64,000 nt of DNA from Prostheceraeus crozeri (lineage: Eukaryota; Platyhelminthes; Polycladida; Euryleptidae), in the NCBI GenBank assembly GCA_907163375.1, contig CAJQUW010004577.1, positions 248,001 through 312,000 of the forward strand. The letters run 5' to 3'. The stretch's first letter is position 1. Each line of letters begins with the position of its first letter. The position numbers and the translations under genes are program-made. A model generated the notes under the pieces. That model did no database searches and was not told the DNA's origin. It was given only the letters and a program-made list of their open reading frames with translations. Shown one piece after another: positions 13,201 to 24,757 of the stretch.

Positions 13201-14563
13201 TATAATCTCCTTTCCCATCTGCATTGAAATAAGTAATTGATAGTATATTCCGTCGTGTAAAGATTGTGCCTGTCATAATTGCTTGCGAATTAAGACTAGA
13301 TAGGATGGGGCACAGACCGGTCCTCTCGAGAGGTAAATCAAATTTTATGAATAGTTAGTCACCAATTGGTCCATTAATAACAAGTCTAGTTCCCTTTTCA
13401 TTTTCTTAGTTCCAGGTGAAACGCTATAGGCCGATCCTAGTAAGTATTTATTCATTTCTTCTGCATATATTATAGTTTCGGATGTATTTTATCTCTTCCT
13501 TTCTTCAAAGTTCATCAGAGAACTGTTATCTTCTACAGTATGCCTAATAGTTTATTTTATGTTGTTCCCTGTGATTACTTGGATGATAATTTTCAATCAA
13601 ACATTCCAATGAGTAAATCCACTTGGCATGAAAATGGTCTTTAATTAGTCCCGTAATTAATTTGATAGTTCAAATGGGTCATAACAAGAAAGTTCATGTG
13701 AAAGCCGGGCCTGAGTGTCACACAATAAGCAACTATGGTGGTCAAAGACATCATTGCATCAGCCATTTCATTTCATTATCGCTTTCTACTGCTATATTTT
13801 GGCAATCACGGTCAAGGTAGCGTCCGCTTTCTTGCTGACTTTCAAACGTACCACTGCGAAAAATGCCTCAGGGACTAGACCAATGTTGTTGTGACAAATT
13901 TATGAGACAAATAGTCCGCCTCGCAGAACCCTTCGCAAATTCCAGAGTCCAGACTGCTTGTCTTCAGTTGGATTAGAATTTACCATTCGCCGAAATGTAA
14001 GTCCAAAGAAAAACATTCAAATGAAGCAAATTTGCATTAACTGCATTATATGGACGAAAACTGAGATCGCTTTGCATACAACAATCCTTATCCGATGTCC
14101 AGAACAAATATCAGATGAAACGTAAATTAGATTTAGGTTCATAGAGAGCCGCCTGATGCAGCAAGTAAATATAAACTTAACCCTTTACTTCCTAGCAGAC
14201 TGAATGTCAAACAGTGATGGCCATCTGTTGAAACCGATTTAAGGCATTTCATAATGGAATCTTCTGCTGACATTAAGGAACAAGACTAACCTAAACGTTT
14301 ACTGATCAAAACTGCAGTTTTGACAAATGAGTTGGATTTTGGGGCGCAATAGAAGACGGAGGAACGCACAGTTTGATATCTGCAGATCATTTTACAAGAG
14401 GACATTGTCCATATTAGATGTTGAATACTGTGCAAAATCACTTTCTAATGTAGCCTACTATGTAAGTCTGTAGAATATAATGAAATTTAACCTTCCTTCT
14501 AATAAACCACTAATAAGACGTGAATCCGAGTACAGGGAGGTCTTCAGCCAGTTATCTGATGAG
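10291..14563. other. Intron or intergenic DNA, 4.3 kb
   Basis: AT-rich with no long frame, repeat array or transposon ends recognised. A 6-bp stem with 4-base loop (agtcctTTTAaggact) lies at about 12848-12863 but has no adjacent histone gene. Confidence 0.4.
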
Positions 14564-14571
14564 ATTGTGAT
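14564..14571. repeat. 8-bp target-site duplication, left
   Basis: ATTGTGAT precedes the TAGGGG end of the 14572-18445 element; the identical octamer follows its other end at 18446-18453. Confidence 0.85.
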
Positions 14572-14974
14572 TAGGGGAAACATACCGGATCATTTTTACA
14601 AAACCGGCATTTCGGTATTTGAGCAATGATAAAACCGGCATTACCGGAATCACCGGCTATAAAATGAAACCACGAAAAATTGTCGGCAACATACTTTCAA
14701 TCAAACAAGTCTTGTTGAAAGCAAAGAATGCACTGGGTAGATGGATACGGTATGTTGAAAATAGTCACAATCGTCAACTACCCGTATGAAGACTTTTCTC
14801 TGATAATGTTTGAGCGAATGAACTACAAAGCATCTAGTGTTTTGTCTGACAGGCGGTTGGGAAACCAATAGTGGAAAACACTCCCTCCGCTTCCACCGAA
14901 GTTGATGTAATGTTGAGAAGACAATTGCAAATAAGTTCAAGATGAAATTCGAACCTACATTGCCTACTACTCTC

Positions 14975-17900
14975 CCCGTACAGAAAAAATTGGTATGAAT
15001 CATACTATGAAACATTCGTATGAAACATAGTATGAAACAGACGTATGTAACATAGTATGAAACATACTATGGACATGTAACGCTCTGTCGGGCCATACCC
15101 TGGCATACGTATGATTCATACTATGACTTAACATAGTATGAAACATAGTATGAAGCATACCCTAAATCATACTCAGCAAAATCATACTATGAAACATACC
15201 ATGAAAAATCATATACGTATTCATACCAGACACACTGTGAAAACGTAGTATGAATCATAGTATGGAACAGACGTATGAAGCATACTATGAAACATACTGT
15301 GACCATGTAACGCTCTGTCGGGCCATACCCTAACATACGTACGATTCATACTATGACTTTACATAGTATGAATCATATTATGAAAATAGTATGCATACTC
15401 ATATGGCACACGCTGTGAAAACATGATGTGAAACATAGTATGGAACAGACATACGAAACATAGTATGAGACGTACTAAGAGCATGTAACGCGTTGTCGTG
15501 CCATACGCATGAGTCATACTAAGAAACATACTATGAAAATAGGTACGTATACTCATCCTAAACACACGTGAGTTTTCAGAGTATGTTCCTGACATAAAAA
15601 TGCAACATATATGCATACAGCAGTATATCGTACGAAGGGATATCATACATAAGCACATATGTTTGGATGTTGTACATATATTCTATAACAGCATGAATTC
15701 ATTATTATATGCACCACTTATCATATGAATAATAACATGCATTATGTATTCAATATGTCGTATTTTAATCTGAAAGGGAACAAAGTCAAAAGCACCTTGT
15801 CTCTCCGGTAACATGTCAAATGTAGCAAGTCAACTGATTTAGATAGAGAACATATCATGAGGGAGACAGCTATTAGCATCATTTTAAGATCAAAATAATT
15901 ACAATTTCTCATACGTTAAAATCACATATATGGCATTCATTTGTTATAACACACAAACGACAAACCTATTTGATCAAAGATAAACATTTTTGTATGATTT
16001 TTTAAAATCAAAGTTCGAGTGAAGAGGACGGTACCATAAACCCCTAAGTAGAAGATAAAGAAAAGAAAGTGAAGCAACTCGTTAGCATTCAGTAACATAA
16101 ACAATCTTGAAAGAATCCGTTACCGTTACCTGTAATGCAAACAGCTAATAATAATGCTCCCACGTCAAGACAGTGTGAAATTTATTGTTTTGACGTTCAT
16201 ACAGGTTCATTTATGCTTTCAATGGAAATAAACTAATGCTTATTATTAGAGAAGTGAAAGGAACCAGGAGCCTTCTGAGTTAGACTGGACAACCCTGATG
16301 GGCATGATGGAAAACTTCAGATACAATGACACACTAATAAAAGAATTATATACGTTTATGATAAGGTGGCAATTTCTCAAGCAATAATAGGAAAGATAAA
16401 TAATCAAAATAAATATCAACAATATTTTTCGAAACTAACTGAATTAGCTTTTATTACTTTCATGAATCATGTTTGATAGAATTTCTTATCTTAAATGTGT
16501 TGGTGTTCAAAATAGCGCTTAATCAATGGCAACTCAAGGAAATTATATTAGTAACATTTTCATATTTAACTTTTAGATTATTCAAAAATGGACTTTCAAA
16601 TTTTTACTGACATTGTAGAGATCCACAATACACATGAGACTTTTCAAAAGTAAACTCGTTGAATAACTAATTCTTTGAGCAAAAGAAAGCTACAAGACAC
16701 GTTGTTATTTCTTTTTAACAAGAATAATACCTGCTCTTATATGCATGGTAATCGTTAATCAAATTCTTATGATATCATCATGTTATGTAAAAAAAATGCA
16801 TGTAAGTCATGCAATTATGAGATGAGAAGGATCCAACTCGATGAATTCTTGGTTAGACTAAATATACATAAATGAATCATTTATGCATTAAAAATAAAAC
16901 AAAATCGATGTGTTGGGCATCATCAGTAGGTTTTCACTGTCATTTTCGAAACACGTTGAAATATTGTGGAGATACTGTGGAAGCTCCATAAATATCATTA
17001 TTGCATTAATAATCATAGGAAAACAATGAGTAATATTTCAGAATTGCATGCATTAAGTACCATACGTGTTTGATAAAATCGTCTCATGAAATTTTCAGCT
17101 TGTAGAAAAGACGTTTTGCATAAAGTATCTGAAAAGCATGAACAATATATACATATAAATGAAAGAATTTCATCATCACAAGAATCAGAACTATTGACGA
17201 ATTCGTTATCTGCAAATAATGTCATTACATGCTAGCAAATAGTTATTTAATACTAGACAAAGATAATTAAATGAAAAATAATTATTTCCAATGACCTGAG
17301 ATAAAAATGGGTACGTCATTCACCAGGAAGTTGAACAGCAACATTATGAACATTATGAAATGCGTATATTCAAAGAAAGTTATATTTGATATCACTCATT
17401 AATTCTGTATAGATGACTGATAATCACCAGCATCATTCAGCATGGGTACAAAATTCGGGTTACGCATCAAACATCATAGTAGAAAAAATTGTCGCTACCC
17501 AACATAGATTACTCCTGCACAATAACATGTAGTATGTGTGTATACGGTATGAATTTAAATAATCAATTATGACTATGTTTCACAGTATGTTAATACATAC
17601 GTATGCGAAATTCATACTTATGCATACTATGATAATGCATACATATGCGTAATGCATTCTTATTCACAGTATGTTTTATAGAATGTCAAGACATACGTAT
17701 GCGCTATTCATATTTATGCATACTATGTTTCATAGTATGTTAATACATACGTATGCGCTATTCATATTTATGAATACTATGTTTCATAGTATGTTATTAC
17801 ATACGTATGTGCTATTCATATTTATGCATACTATGTTTCATAGTATGTTATTACATACGTATGTGCTATTCATATTTATGCATACTATGTTTCATAGTAT

Positions 17901-18035
17901 GTTTATACACACGTATGCATTATTCATACCTGTACATACTGTGTTTCATAGTATGTTATTACATACGTATGCGTTGTCATACTATTTTTCATACCTTTTC
18001 ATACTATGATTCATACGAACTTATTTCTGTACGGG
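14975..18035. repeat. Foldback-like inner block with inverted catactatg arrays
   Basis: The left end cccgtacagaaa is matched by the inverted tttctgtacggg at the right end. Each end runs inward into dense 9-10-bp palindromic words: catactatg, catagtatg, catacgtatg. The left array (about 14995-15660) contains longer repeats marked by taacgctctgtcgggccat at about 15078 and 15307, with a diverged copy near 15486. The right array is a regular 54-bp repeat. The middle, 15660-17500, is AT-rich with no gene. No clear target duplication flanks this block, so independent mobility is unproven; it may simply be the core of the hAT-like element. Confidence 0.6.
17640..18000. repeat. 54-bp tandem repeat, about six units
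   Basis: catagtatg recurs at 17731, 17785, 17839, 17893 and 17947, an exact 54-bp period. Each unit contains the hairpin catactatg-ttt-catagtatg (9-bp stem, 3-base loop) and the palindrome catacgtatg. Since 54 is divisible by 3, overlapping open frames with an 18-residue period appear (MFHSMLLHTYVLFIF-type). They are artefacts of the repeat. Confidence 0.9.
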
Positions 18036-18445
18036 TCATCTGCTGATGAAATTTCACTTGGCATGACTGGACTAAAATCAGTGCTGTTACCTTCCGATGG
18101 ATTTTCACCCAGCATTCTGAAATTGTTCTTTCGAGCACTGCTTAAAATGTCCTTGTTTCGAGGCAATTCGAGGCAGCATGTTTTCACAGCAGTTCTCTTT
18201 TCGAGCATTTATTAGGGGTAGTTAAGATATTGCAAGATAACCGATTTATTTATGTAGTGATCTTGTACTATTTTTTGACTCGATAGCCTTTTTCGTTTCC
18301 ACAGTATTATTTGTTGAGCAAAGTCAAAAATACACAGCAAAAAAGAAACCGGTATTTGGAAATTTTAAAACCAGCATTCGGCATTTCTGTAAAACAGAAA
18401 AATCAGATAAAACCGGTAGCGGTAATGCCGGCTCTGTGACCCCTA

Positions 18446-18453
18446 ATTGTGAT
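18446..18453. repeat. 8-bp target-site duplication, right
   Basis: ATTGTGAT, identical to 14564-14571. Confidence 0.85.
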
Positions 18454-20509
18454 AGCATCAACGGCACATTAACAATTATGTAGCTTTTAACTGCTACATC
18501 TTGCACTGGCGGGTGCTTACATGTCTTTCACTGTATTTACGACTTACATAATTGCACATACTTGATACCTAAAATAAAATCTAAATTACAACACGGTTCA
18601 ATACTTGAGCAACCATGCCTCATAATTTTTCCATCTAACTTTCGAATCATGACAACTTTTTGAGAGAAGAATTATAACAACCAATGTTTGAAGAATTTAT
18701 CATTCTACAGATGTTCCATAATAAATCAGTTAACAGAAAGCAACAATAGCTTTGCTTGCATAACCATTACGTCAAAGTGTCATTTTTGCGCCGGTCACGA
18801 TAAACATCGCGATTACTTTTTTTTAGAGAAATATTCCATAGAATATATTTTATAAAGCCATTGTATCTATAATTCAGTACCGCATTTTCTCAAAGTCCAT
18901 GAGCATTTATTGATTTATGGGATTGCACTGAACAGGGGTCTTTATTAGAGATGGAGCTTCTGGGCTATTTTTAGCATTGCTTGCTATTTTCATAGGGGCT
19001 TTAATATTAGAGAGAATACGGTATATCTACGCGTCGTAATAAATATACATGTGACGTAAATACATGTCCATGTTGGCTGTAGGCCTACTTGCAAGATGAG
19101 TCGATGTGTAGAAAACCATTTGGAAGTTAAAATTCGAATTTTTGAAATAACTATGTGTGAATTTCTATTTGAAATGAAATACTTTTCAAGTTTCGAATCA
19201 TGGCTTCATTCGCATTCATATTAAAAAAATTATGCATATAACGATGACCTGCATGCATGTGTATTGGCTCAATATCTCAATATAGTGTTATTAGGTATCA
19301 TAGTCTGTTCCATAGCTCACATTATAAAGATGGCAAAAAATGCTAGTAGAAAGCAGCATCTGTAAAATATCATGCTTGCACAAGTGTCTAAATAAATAAT
19401 GAAGAAACTATATAATAAGAAAAGCACAGAATCATAAATGAAGCGTAACTAGTCAGAATTATGTCTTTAGCTTAATGCATGTAAAAGACATCAAAAATGA
19501 TTTTCTGTTCGCTAATATTGATACTAGAGAAGTGCGACTACAATAATTGAAGTGAAATATCAACTTTTACTGGACAAGGGTTGTTGCTTGACTTCCATGC
19601 TCCTCGAACATGCCTAGAGGCATTGTATCTGTAGTAAAAAACATCCTACGTGATTTCTGTTGCTCTCATATGTGGTTTCTAGATTTCATAAAACAATCTG
19701 TCAGAATTTAAATGAACCAAGAATAAGAGAAACAAGAAATTACCCTTGAGTATCATTAAACTCAAAGTGCAAACACCGCAAAGCTTATTTTCCTGACATG
19801 ACATTATGTGAATGATGACGTTTTGGGCAGTGTGAGCAAGTTATAAAAAGTTAATCATATAGCGGCATAATTTCCATAAATTATCAATTGGATGTAAGTG
19901 AGAGCTAAAAATAGTACTATAATCTGATCGCAAACACTATGTTCTGTCACAGATTTATCGCCTATTCATGATCTCATCTGACTAATCAAAGTGATTGAAG
20001 AAATCTGTTGAGGAACCTATCCTTCGTGTCATATCACTATGATAACATATCGGTAGTTCTCAGGACGGCCAACTGCAATTTCCTAGCACAGAAAACCAAG
20101 CGTTAGAGCAGTGCCTTTAATGAAGGATATTTTGAAAATCTATCAGGAAAGTGAAACACAGCTATCCTCAAGGGCAGAATATCAAATCGCAGCTCAACAT
20201 TGAAAAATGATCCAATCAATAGAATCCTTGATTTGAACTCGAACATAAGTCGAAACTATCCCGGATAATGTAGTTAGGCGCACACAGTTCTATTCGTACT
20301 TTCATCTTGACAACTTCGGTTTCCCAGCAGTATCTGCACATACATGACTTGTCATCAGAAAAGTGCACGACTGCTGATGGTTGATGATAATGTTGTCTGA
20401 TAGCCAAGTGTGTTGAAGTGTTTTTTCAAGTGTCTCCTTGAAAACCATTTTGTTGGAATATAACATAATGACATGCACCAATTTTAGGAAAAACTTGAAT
20501 AACACTCAC
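18454..20509. other. Intron or intergenic DNA
   Basis: AT-rich with no supported feature. A minus-strand stretch near 20290-20430 is open and could be the exon following 20510-21037, but its acceptor is weak and phase gives an early stop. Confidence 0.35.
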
Positions 20510-21037
20510 TTTTCATGTGTGTCATTGGATTCTTCCTCCGTTTCCACTTCCATCCCCACCAGGTTCGACACGAGATCAGAGAAATGTGCAGAAGGGACTT
20601 CTTCACGAGTTCCTCGTAGTTTTCTTACTTTCTCCAACCTGCGAATGATCCGGCGCTCTTCGACCTCTCTTCGTCTCCACCTCAAGCGTACACACGGTAA
20701 AGTTAAAGTCGGAGACGGCGGTCTCTCCTGCACTCTTGGACGTTCCTCTTCCTCAACGTCATCATCCTTGGGCTCACTGAGATCAGTTGAAGATTCTGAT
20801 AGCGATTCCGTTACCACGGACTTGCTACTGGAAGCATCGGAGGAGGTGGATTCGGCTGTGTGCCGAATGGCGAAGTCAGAAAAGTTGCGAGGAAGAGGTC
20901 GGGTATTCTGTAGCTGATTGGAGGACGGGGAGGGGGTCAGAGAAAAACCGAGATTCCGACGCCGTTCGTACACTCCACCATAGCCCTGGCGAGGAAGCGA
21001 ACTGCGCCGAGAGGCGATGTACGAGTTAGGGTGATAT
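20510..21037 (-). CDS. Host exon coding a disordered Ser/Glu/Arg-rich region
   Basis: A 528-bp minus-strand exon bounded by an acceptor (tttacag) and a strong donor (GAAAA followed by GTGAGTGTT), far richer in GC than its surroundings. Starting after two bases of a split codon it reads YHPNSYIASRRSSLPRQGYG, then a Ser-rich segment (SSDASSSKSVVTESLSESS), an acidic run (KDDDVEEEE), a Pro/Arg segment (ERPPSPTL) and a basic helix (RLRWRRREVEERRIIRRLEK). Low-complexity, charged and free of cysteine, it looks like an intracellular or nuclear disordered region. No domain is recognised. The signal-peptide and Cys-rich candidates at 21328-22494 lie upstream on the same strand, which would fit a receptor tail, but phases do not prove the connection. 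Confidence 0.65.
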
Positions 21038-21327
21038 CTGTAAATGAACCACACAATGTAACGGCCGCTAAATTGTAATGTACTTTCGTGCTCTCCGTTA
21101 ACTTGTGACACTGTTTAAACAGTAAACAAATAATGCATACATTTTTAAATATCCAATAATCAATGATGATTTTATATAGATCTGATTACCACAGCGAGCT
21201 TTCAAATTATTAACAACTATTAATAAATAAAAGGTTGCGAGAGAAATGAAAATTCGGCAAATAAGGAAAAATCTCAATTTCTCAGGGTGCATCAATTAAG
21301 CTGAGAGCAGTAGGGATGCAGCGCAGC

Positions 21328-21570
21328 TCAAATGTCTATGTCATCCACAGCCGTCCTGCGTTGAAATAGACAAGCCTTTCGTGAACACAACTTATGAAAT
21401 AGATCATCGTGTACGTTGATTGAACCTTCGTCTTCTGTCAGAAAAAGTCTGATTCTTGGTTCCGAAATAAATGGATTATAAAATAAATGCATACTTTTCC
21501 TACATATTTCACCAGTTTTAGGGCAAATATATCCGCAGCCTGGTTGTGACACGCATCTACAGTGAGCCAC
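21328..21570 (-). CDS. Possible Cys-rich extracellular exon
   Basis: A minus-strand frame reads HCRCVSQPGCGYICPKTGE then ICRKSMHLFYNPF, ending with LFHKLCSRKACLFQRR and a stop shortly after. Closely spaced cysteines (C-x-C, C-x3-C, C-x6-C, then C-x4-C) suggest a disulphide-bonded extracellular module. Acceptor-like AGs lie just upstream (ctgtag, gacatag); no clear donor is seen. Lies between a signal-peptide-like exon and the 20510-21037 exon on the same strand. Family not recognised; could be chance. Confidence 0.3.
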   Translation of the reverse strand: MAHCRCVSQPGCGYICPKTGEICRKSMHLFYNPFISEPRIRLFLTEDEGSINVHDDLFHKLCSRKACLFQRRTAVDDIDI

Positions 21571-21599
21571 AATTTTCGACTTGCGTCTATGTCAATAAC

Positions 21600-22049
21600 A
21601 TGAAGAGAGTGCCAAGCAATTATTCATTGCTGTCAAGGTACATAATCAATACTTATCATGCCATCAAGGAAAGACCTGTTCAGACTTGAACAAATTAAGC
21701 TTTAAATTCCTAGCAGTAGTCGCAAACGCTGCATTTCGTCGTCTTGAAGAAACACGCCGCTCCGAAACGCCCTAGAATGGTTCTAGAATGTCTGAACAAG
21801 ATAATGGACTGTACAAGAACAACAGGAATGGAAAGGAGATGTGACTCTGTTTTGTGCTGAGATTGACTAATGTAACAAATGTGTGAAGGATATTTGGAAA
21901 AGCATTCACATCTCACTTCCTATTTCATCTGTGTTGTGTGTGCATACTGCAATGACACATCATTATTAAAGAATCTTAAATCAATTATTAAGTCAGAACC
22001 ACGTAAGAATCTTCTGGGTGCAGTGGTACGGATTGGAAGAAGTTTTCAA
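21600..22049. other. Non-coding stretch
   Basis: No supported gene, though the region just before 22050 may be the decayed body of the SINE whose 3' end follows. Confidence 0.35.
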
Positions 22050-22108
22050 TAGAACTGACTATGTCAGCACCGTCCAAGCCCCAGTATGGGGCAGCAGTGA
22101 CGTTAAAG
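22050..22108 (+). repeat. SINE 3' fragment
   Basis: Contains gactatgtcagcaccgtcca, agccccagtatggggcagca and gtgacgttaaa, the conserved 3' block of the local SINE family. The 5' tRNA-like head is missing or too decayed to see. Confidence 0.75.
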
Positions 22109-22308
22109 CTTCATTTCACAACCCGAGATAAACTTTCAGGGTTTTCAGGAAAATGGTAAAATTAAATTCTCAGTCAGACGTTTACCCTATGGTAATCATG
22201 TCCACCAGACACAAGAAAATATTCTTCAGAAACACATCGAAACCGGAAATGGGACGAAAGATAAACAGAAGATACAATTGGGATTTCTAGAGCGAAACAC
22301 ACCCAAAC

Positions 22309-22494
22309 CTGCGCTTCAAATATTTCAGAATCTAATCCGCTACTTAAGTCGTCCGAACAGTTATTAATGGTATTCATTATGGCTTCTCTTAATGTGATGT
22401 CTGAAAATTTATAAGACGGATTAATCGTCACAACATTCACAGCGTGCAAAAAAAGAGGAAATAGTGTAACGAAAGCTAGGATGCTGACGCCCAT
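22309..22494 (-). CDS. Possible first exon with signal peptide
   Basis: Minus-strand ATG at 22492-22494 opens 62 codons: MGVSILAFVTLFPLFLHA is a good signal peptide (hydrophobic core, small residues at the cut). It is followed by a polar region NPSYKFSDITLREAIMNTIN and a Cys in NNCSDD. GCAG followed by GTTTGG gives a usable but not strong donor at phase 0. The frame runs on to 22174 without the splice. Secretion is inferred from composition only; no homologue is recognised. Confidence 0.38.
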
Positions 22495-22499
22495 CAGTC

Positions 22500-23440
22500 G
22501 TGCGACCTAATGATTTGAATTCATTTGAACACTGTATTACAAATTCATCATTGCGTCAATGCCGTCAATGTCAAACACAGCTCTAAATAAATCGAAATTC
22601 CAGAGACAGCGAACGCGAACAGTGAAAACATAATAGAAAAATCAATACCGCACAACTGTCACAAAACGACAGAATGAACTTTTGATGAGAAATTCATTCC
22701 AACAACATGTCTATTACGTCATTGGCAACATGTTATTATTAATCATAACGAAAACATTGCCGACACGACGTGTGGATTATCTCCTTCCATTTAAATACGA
22801 ATTCCACAAGGTTGACGTCATCGTTAACCTTAGGAATGAAAAGAAAACATAGTACAAAAAATATAAATAACAAAAGTACAACGCAATTATGATAATATTG
22901 AGTCGTTTTGAAGACACTACAATTGAAATAGAAATTCTCTGAAACAAAGAAATGCACTGCTTTCTATTTTCATATTCAAATGTGTCATAAAAATCAAATA
23001 TTCCTTTTAAAAAATGATACTTGCCAAAAAATTAATTATCTGATTACTATAAGCATCGTATTTCTTATTCATTCTGGATAGGTAATTGTTCAATAATGTG
23101 GCTAAGGCTGATTTCCAGCAAACTATCACTGAGGGGGGAAATATTATAGCATGTTTCCATAAAAACTTAATTAACCGGATTAATTAATCCGGAATTAACT
23201 GAACATAGTTCCCGGTCCATGATTCCTGGTCTTTATGTATAGTTTCGATGCAGTCTAATGCCAGCTGCCAACCTTTCAGGCATTTCTTAGGCTCTTCTTT
23301 GAGAAAAATAGAAAAGCTTTGTTATAATCTCGTATAAAAATGTTTCAGTAGTCTACATAATATTGCTGCTCATAAGTAGTGTGAAAGTGCTAATAAACTG
23401 GATTTCCTGAACTTCAGTGTGCTTGCTTCCAAATGGTACA
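22500..23440. other. Non-coding stretch before Tc1 copy A
   Basis: AT-rich, nothing supported. A hydrophobic 72-codon minus frame at 22739-22957 is probably chance. Confidence 0.35.
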
Positions 23441-23442
23441 TA

Positions 23443-24755
23443 CAGTCCGTTTCATAAAAAGTGGATCATCCTAAAATTTGACTAAATAAAACATAAGTAT
23501 GATACAGAAAGCATTTTTCATGTTATTTCATGTCCCTAATATATTTAAATGTCCTTATATAATCTGATAAGCTATGATACAGTAACGGTTCTCAAGAAGC
23601 TAATATTTTGTGGCCCTACCCTTATTGTCAATGACATTACCAATTCGTCTAGGCATTGATTCGATGATATCGTTGATTTATGACTGATCTAACTTTCTCC
23701 ACTCTCTTTTTAACAGTGACACGCCATCTGTAGGTAGCAGTGAACGACGAACGTTACGTTTTAGAATACTCCATACATTTTCTATGGGATTCAGATCAGG
23801 AGAACGAGCTGGCCAAGATAATGTCCTAAGCCCTAATTGAGACTTGCATAAGATGATTTCGCCAGTGACAATGACTCATTGCCCATCTGAGACGTCTTTT
23901 CGTATGCTGATCTGATAATTCGATCTGAGAGGGCCTCTTACAGCTCTTGAAATTCGACTCAATAAGTCTTCCAGTCTTTAGAAATAGACGAGAGTAGTGC
24001 AGCCATCTCAGTTAACGAGAGACTTGGATCAACTTTAACAAATCTCAAAATTAGGCGGTCTCTACGTTTGGATGTTTTGCGTGGACGGCCAGAGCCCTCT
24101 TTACGACAGAGTCGAAAATCATCATTATTATGCCATCGATGCACATTTGTGTAAGGGACATTTAGTCGCTTGCTTGTAGCTCGCAAAGAAAACTCTAGTT
24201 CTAGCAAGGCTGACACTTTGCCTTTTGTGAATGCGATCTCGTTATTGTTCATTTGTGCTTTGTATTGTTTTCAACCGGTAAGAGATAGATTTCTAGCTGA
24301 AAGCAATCAGGAGTGCTGCTAACACCACCGCAACGAAGTCAGGAAGCTATGGAACATGAAGTCCAGTTAATCACATGTAGCAGTTACATTATTGTTGATG
24401 AATAATGGTGCTATACTGGCTCTGATTGACCGATTTTCTTTATTTTTGTTTTGCTTGATAGCTTTTGGCTTGTAGAACAACATATTACATAACAAAGGAA
24501 ACAAGTGTAATTTTATAAGAGTGAGGTATGATTTTGTGTAGCATTGCCAAATGAAGATCAAATTATCTACTACTTTTTTATCTATAACAGGAAAACAATT
24601 CAATATTCATGCTTGAAATTTCCAACAATGAAATTAGTAAGCACAACTGACATCTATTCCAAATTTCAGAGAAATTCGTTCAAGTTTGGCGGAGTTAGAC
24701 AAAGTTGAAGTTAAGGCGATGTTTAAGGGTGATCCATTTTTTATGAAACAATCTG
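23443..24755 (-). mobile_element. Tc1-like transposon copy A, internally deleted
   Basis: Inverted ends cagtccgtttcataaaaag (left) and cagattgtttcataaaaaa (right, inverted) are flanked by TA on both sides (23441-23442 and 24756-24757), the Tc1/mariner target rule. It aligns almost base for base with copy B at 28301. Relative to B it lacks about 330 bp of the catalytic core, but it retains about 75 bp at the transposase C-terminus that B has lost. Where B carries the nested mariner-like element, A reads through the intact site (ccctaatatatttaaatg). The full ancestral element would be about 1.67 kb. Confidence 0.93.
23690..24252 (-). pseudogene. Tc1 transposase remnant of copy A
   Basis: The minus-strand start MNNNEIAFTKGKVSALLEL opens the paired helix-turn-helix DNA-binding region (LRATSKRLNVPYTNVHRWH; GRPRKTSKRRD between the helices). 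After about 95 codons a short deletion shifts the frame, and then the catalytic core is missing: the D...D part of DD34E is gone. The C-terminal segment resumes with SPDLNPIE-type sequence and ends in SMPRRIGNVIDNKG, the usual Tc1 tail, after an internal stop. It cannot encode an active enzyme, though its ends could be mobilised in trans. Confidence 0.9.
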
Positions 24756-24757
24756 TA

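Larger units (their letters stand above)
14572..18445. mobile_element. hAT-like non-autonomous DNA transposon with palindromic arrays
   Basis: The element begins TAGGGGAAAC and ends GTGACCCCTA (inverted TAGGGGTCAC) between perfect 8-bp duplications of ATTGTGAT, the hAT-superfamily hallmark. Subterminal regions on both sides are rich in short inverted and direct copies of aaaccggcatt and aatgccgg, likely transposase-binding sites as in other hATs. The two arms (14572-14974 and 18036-18445) carry no recognisable transposase or BED-finger protein. Between them lies a block starting cccgtacagaaa and ending in its inverted copy, containing catactatg arrays. That block may be a second foldback element nested in the first. 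The 3.9-kb length and lack of a transposase frame indicate a non-autonomous element. Confidence 0.75.

Noticed and set aside
17671-18046. Membrane-like MFHSMLLHTY repeat proteins
   Set aside because: Artefact of the 54-bp hairpin repeat; two overlapping frames are equally open.
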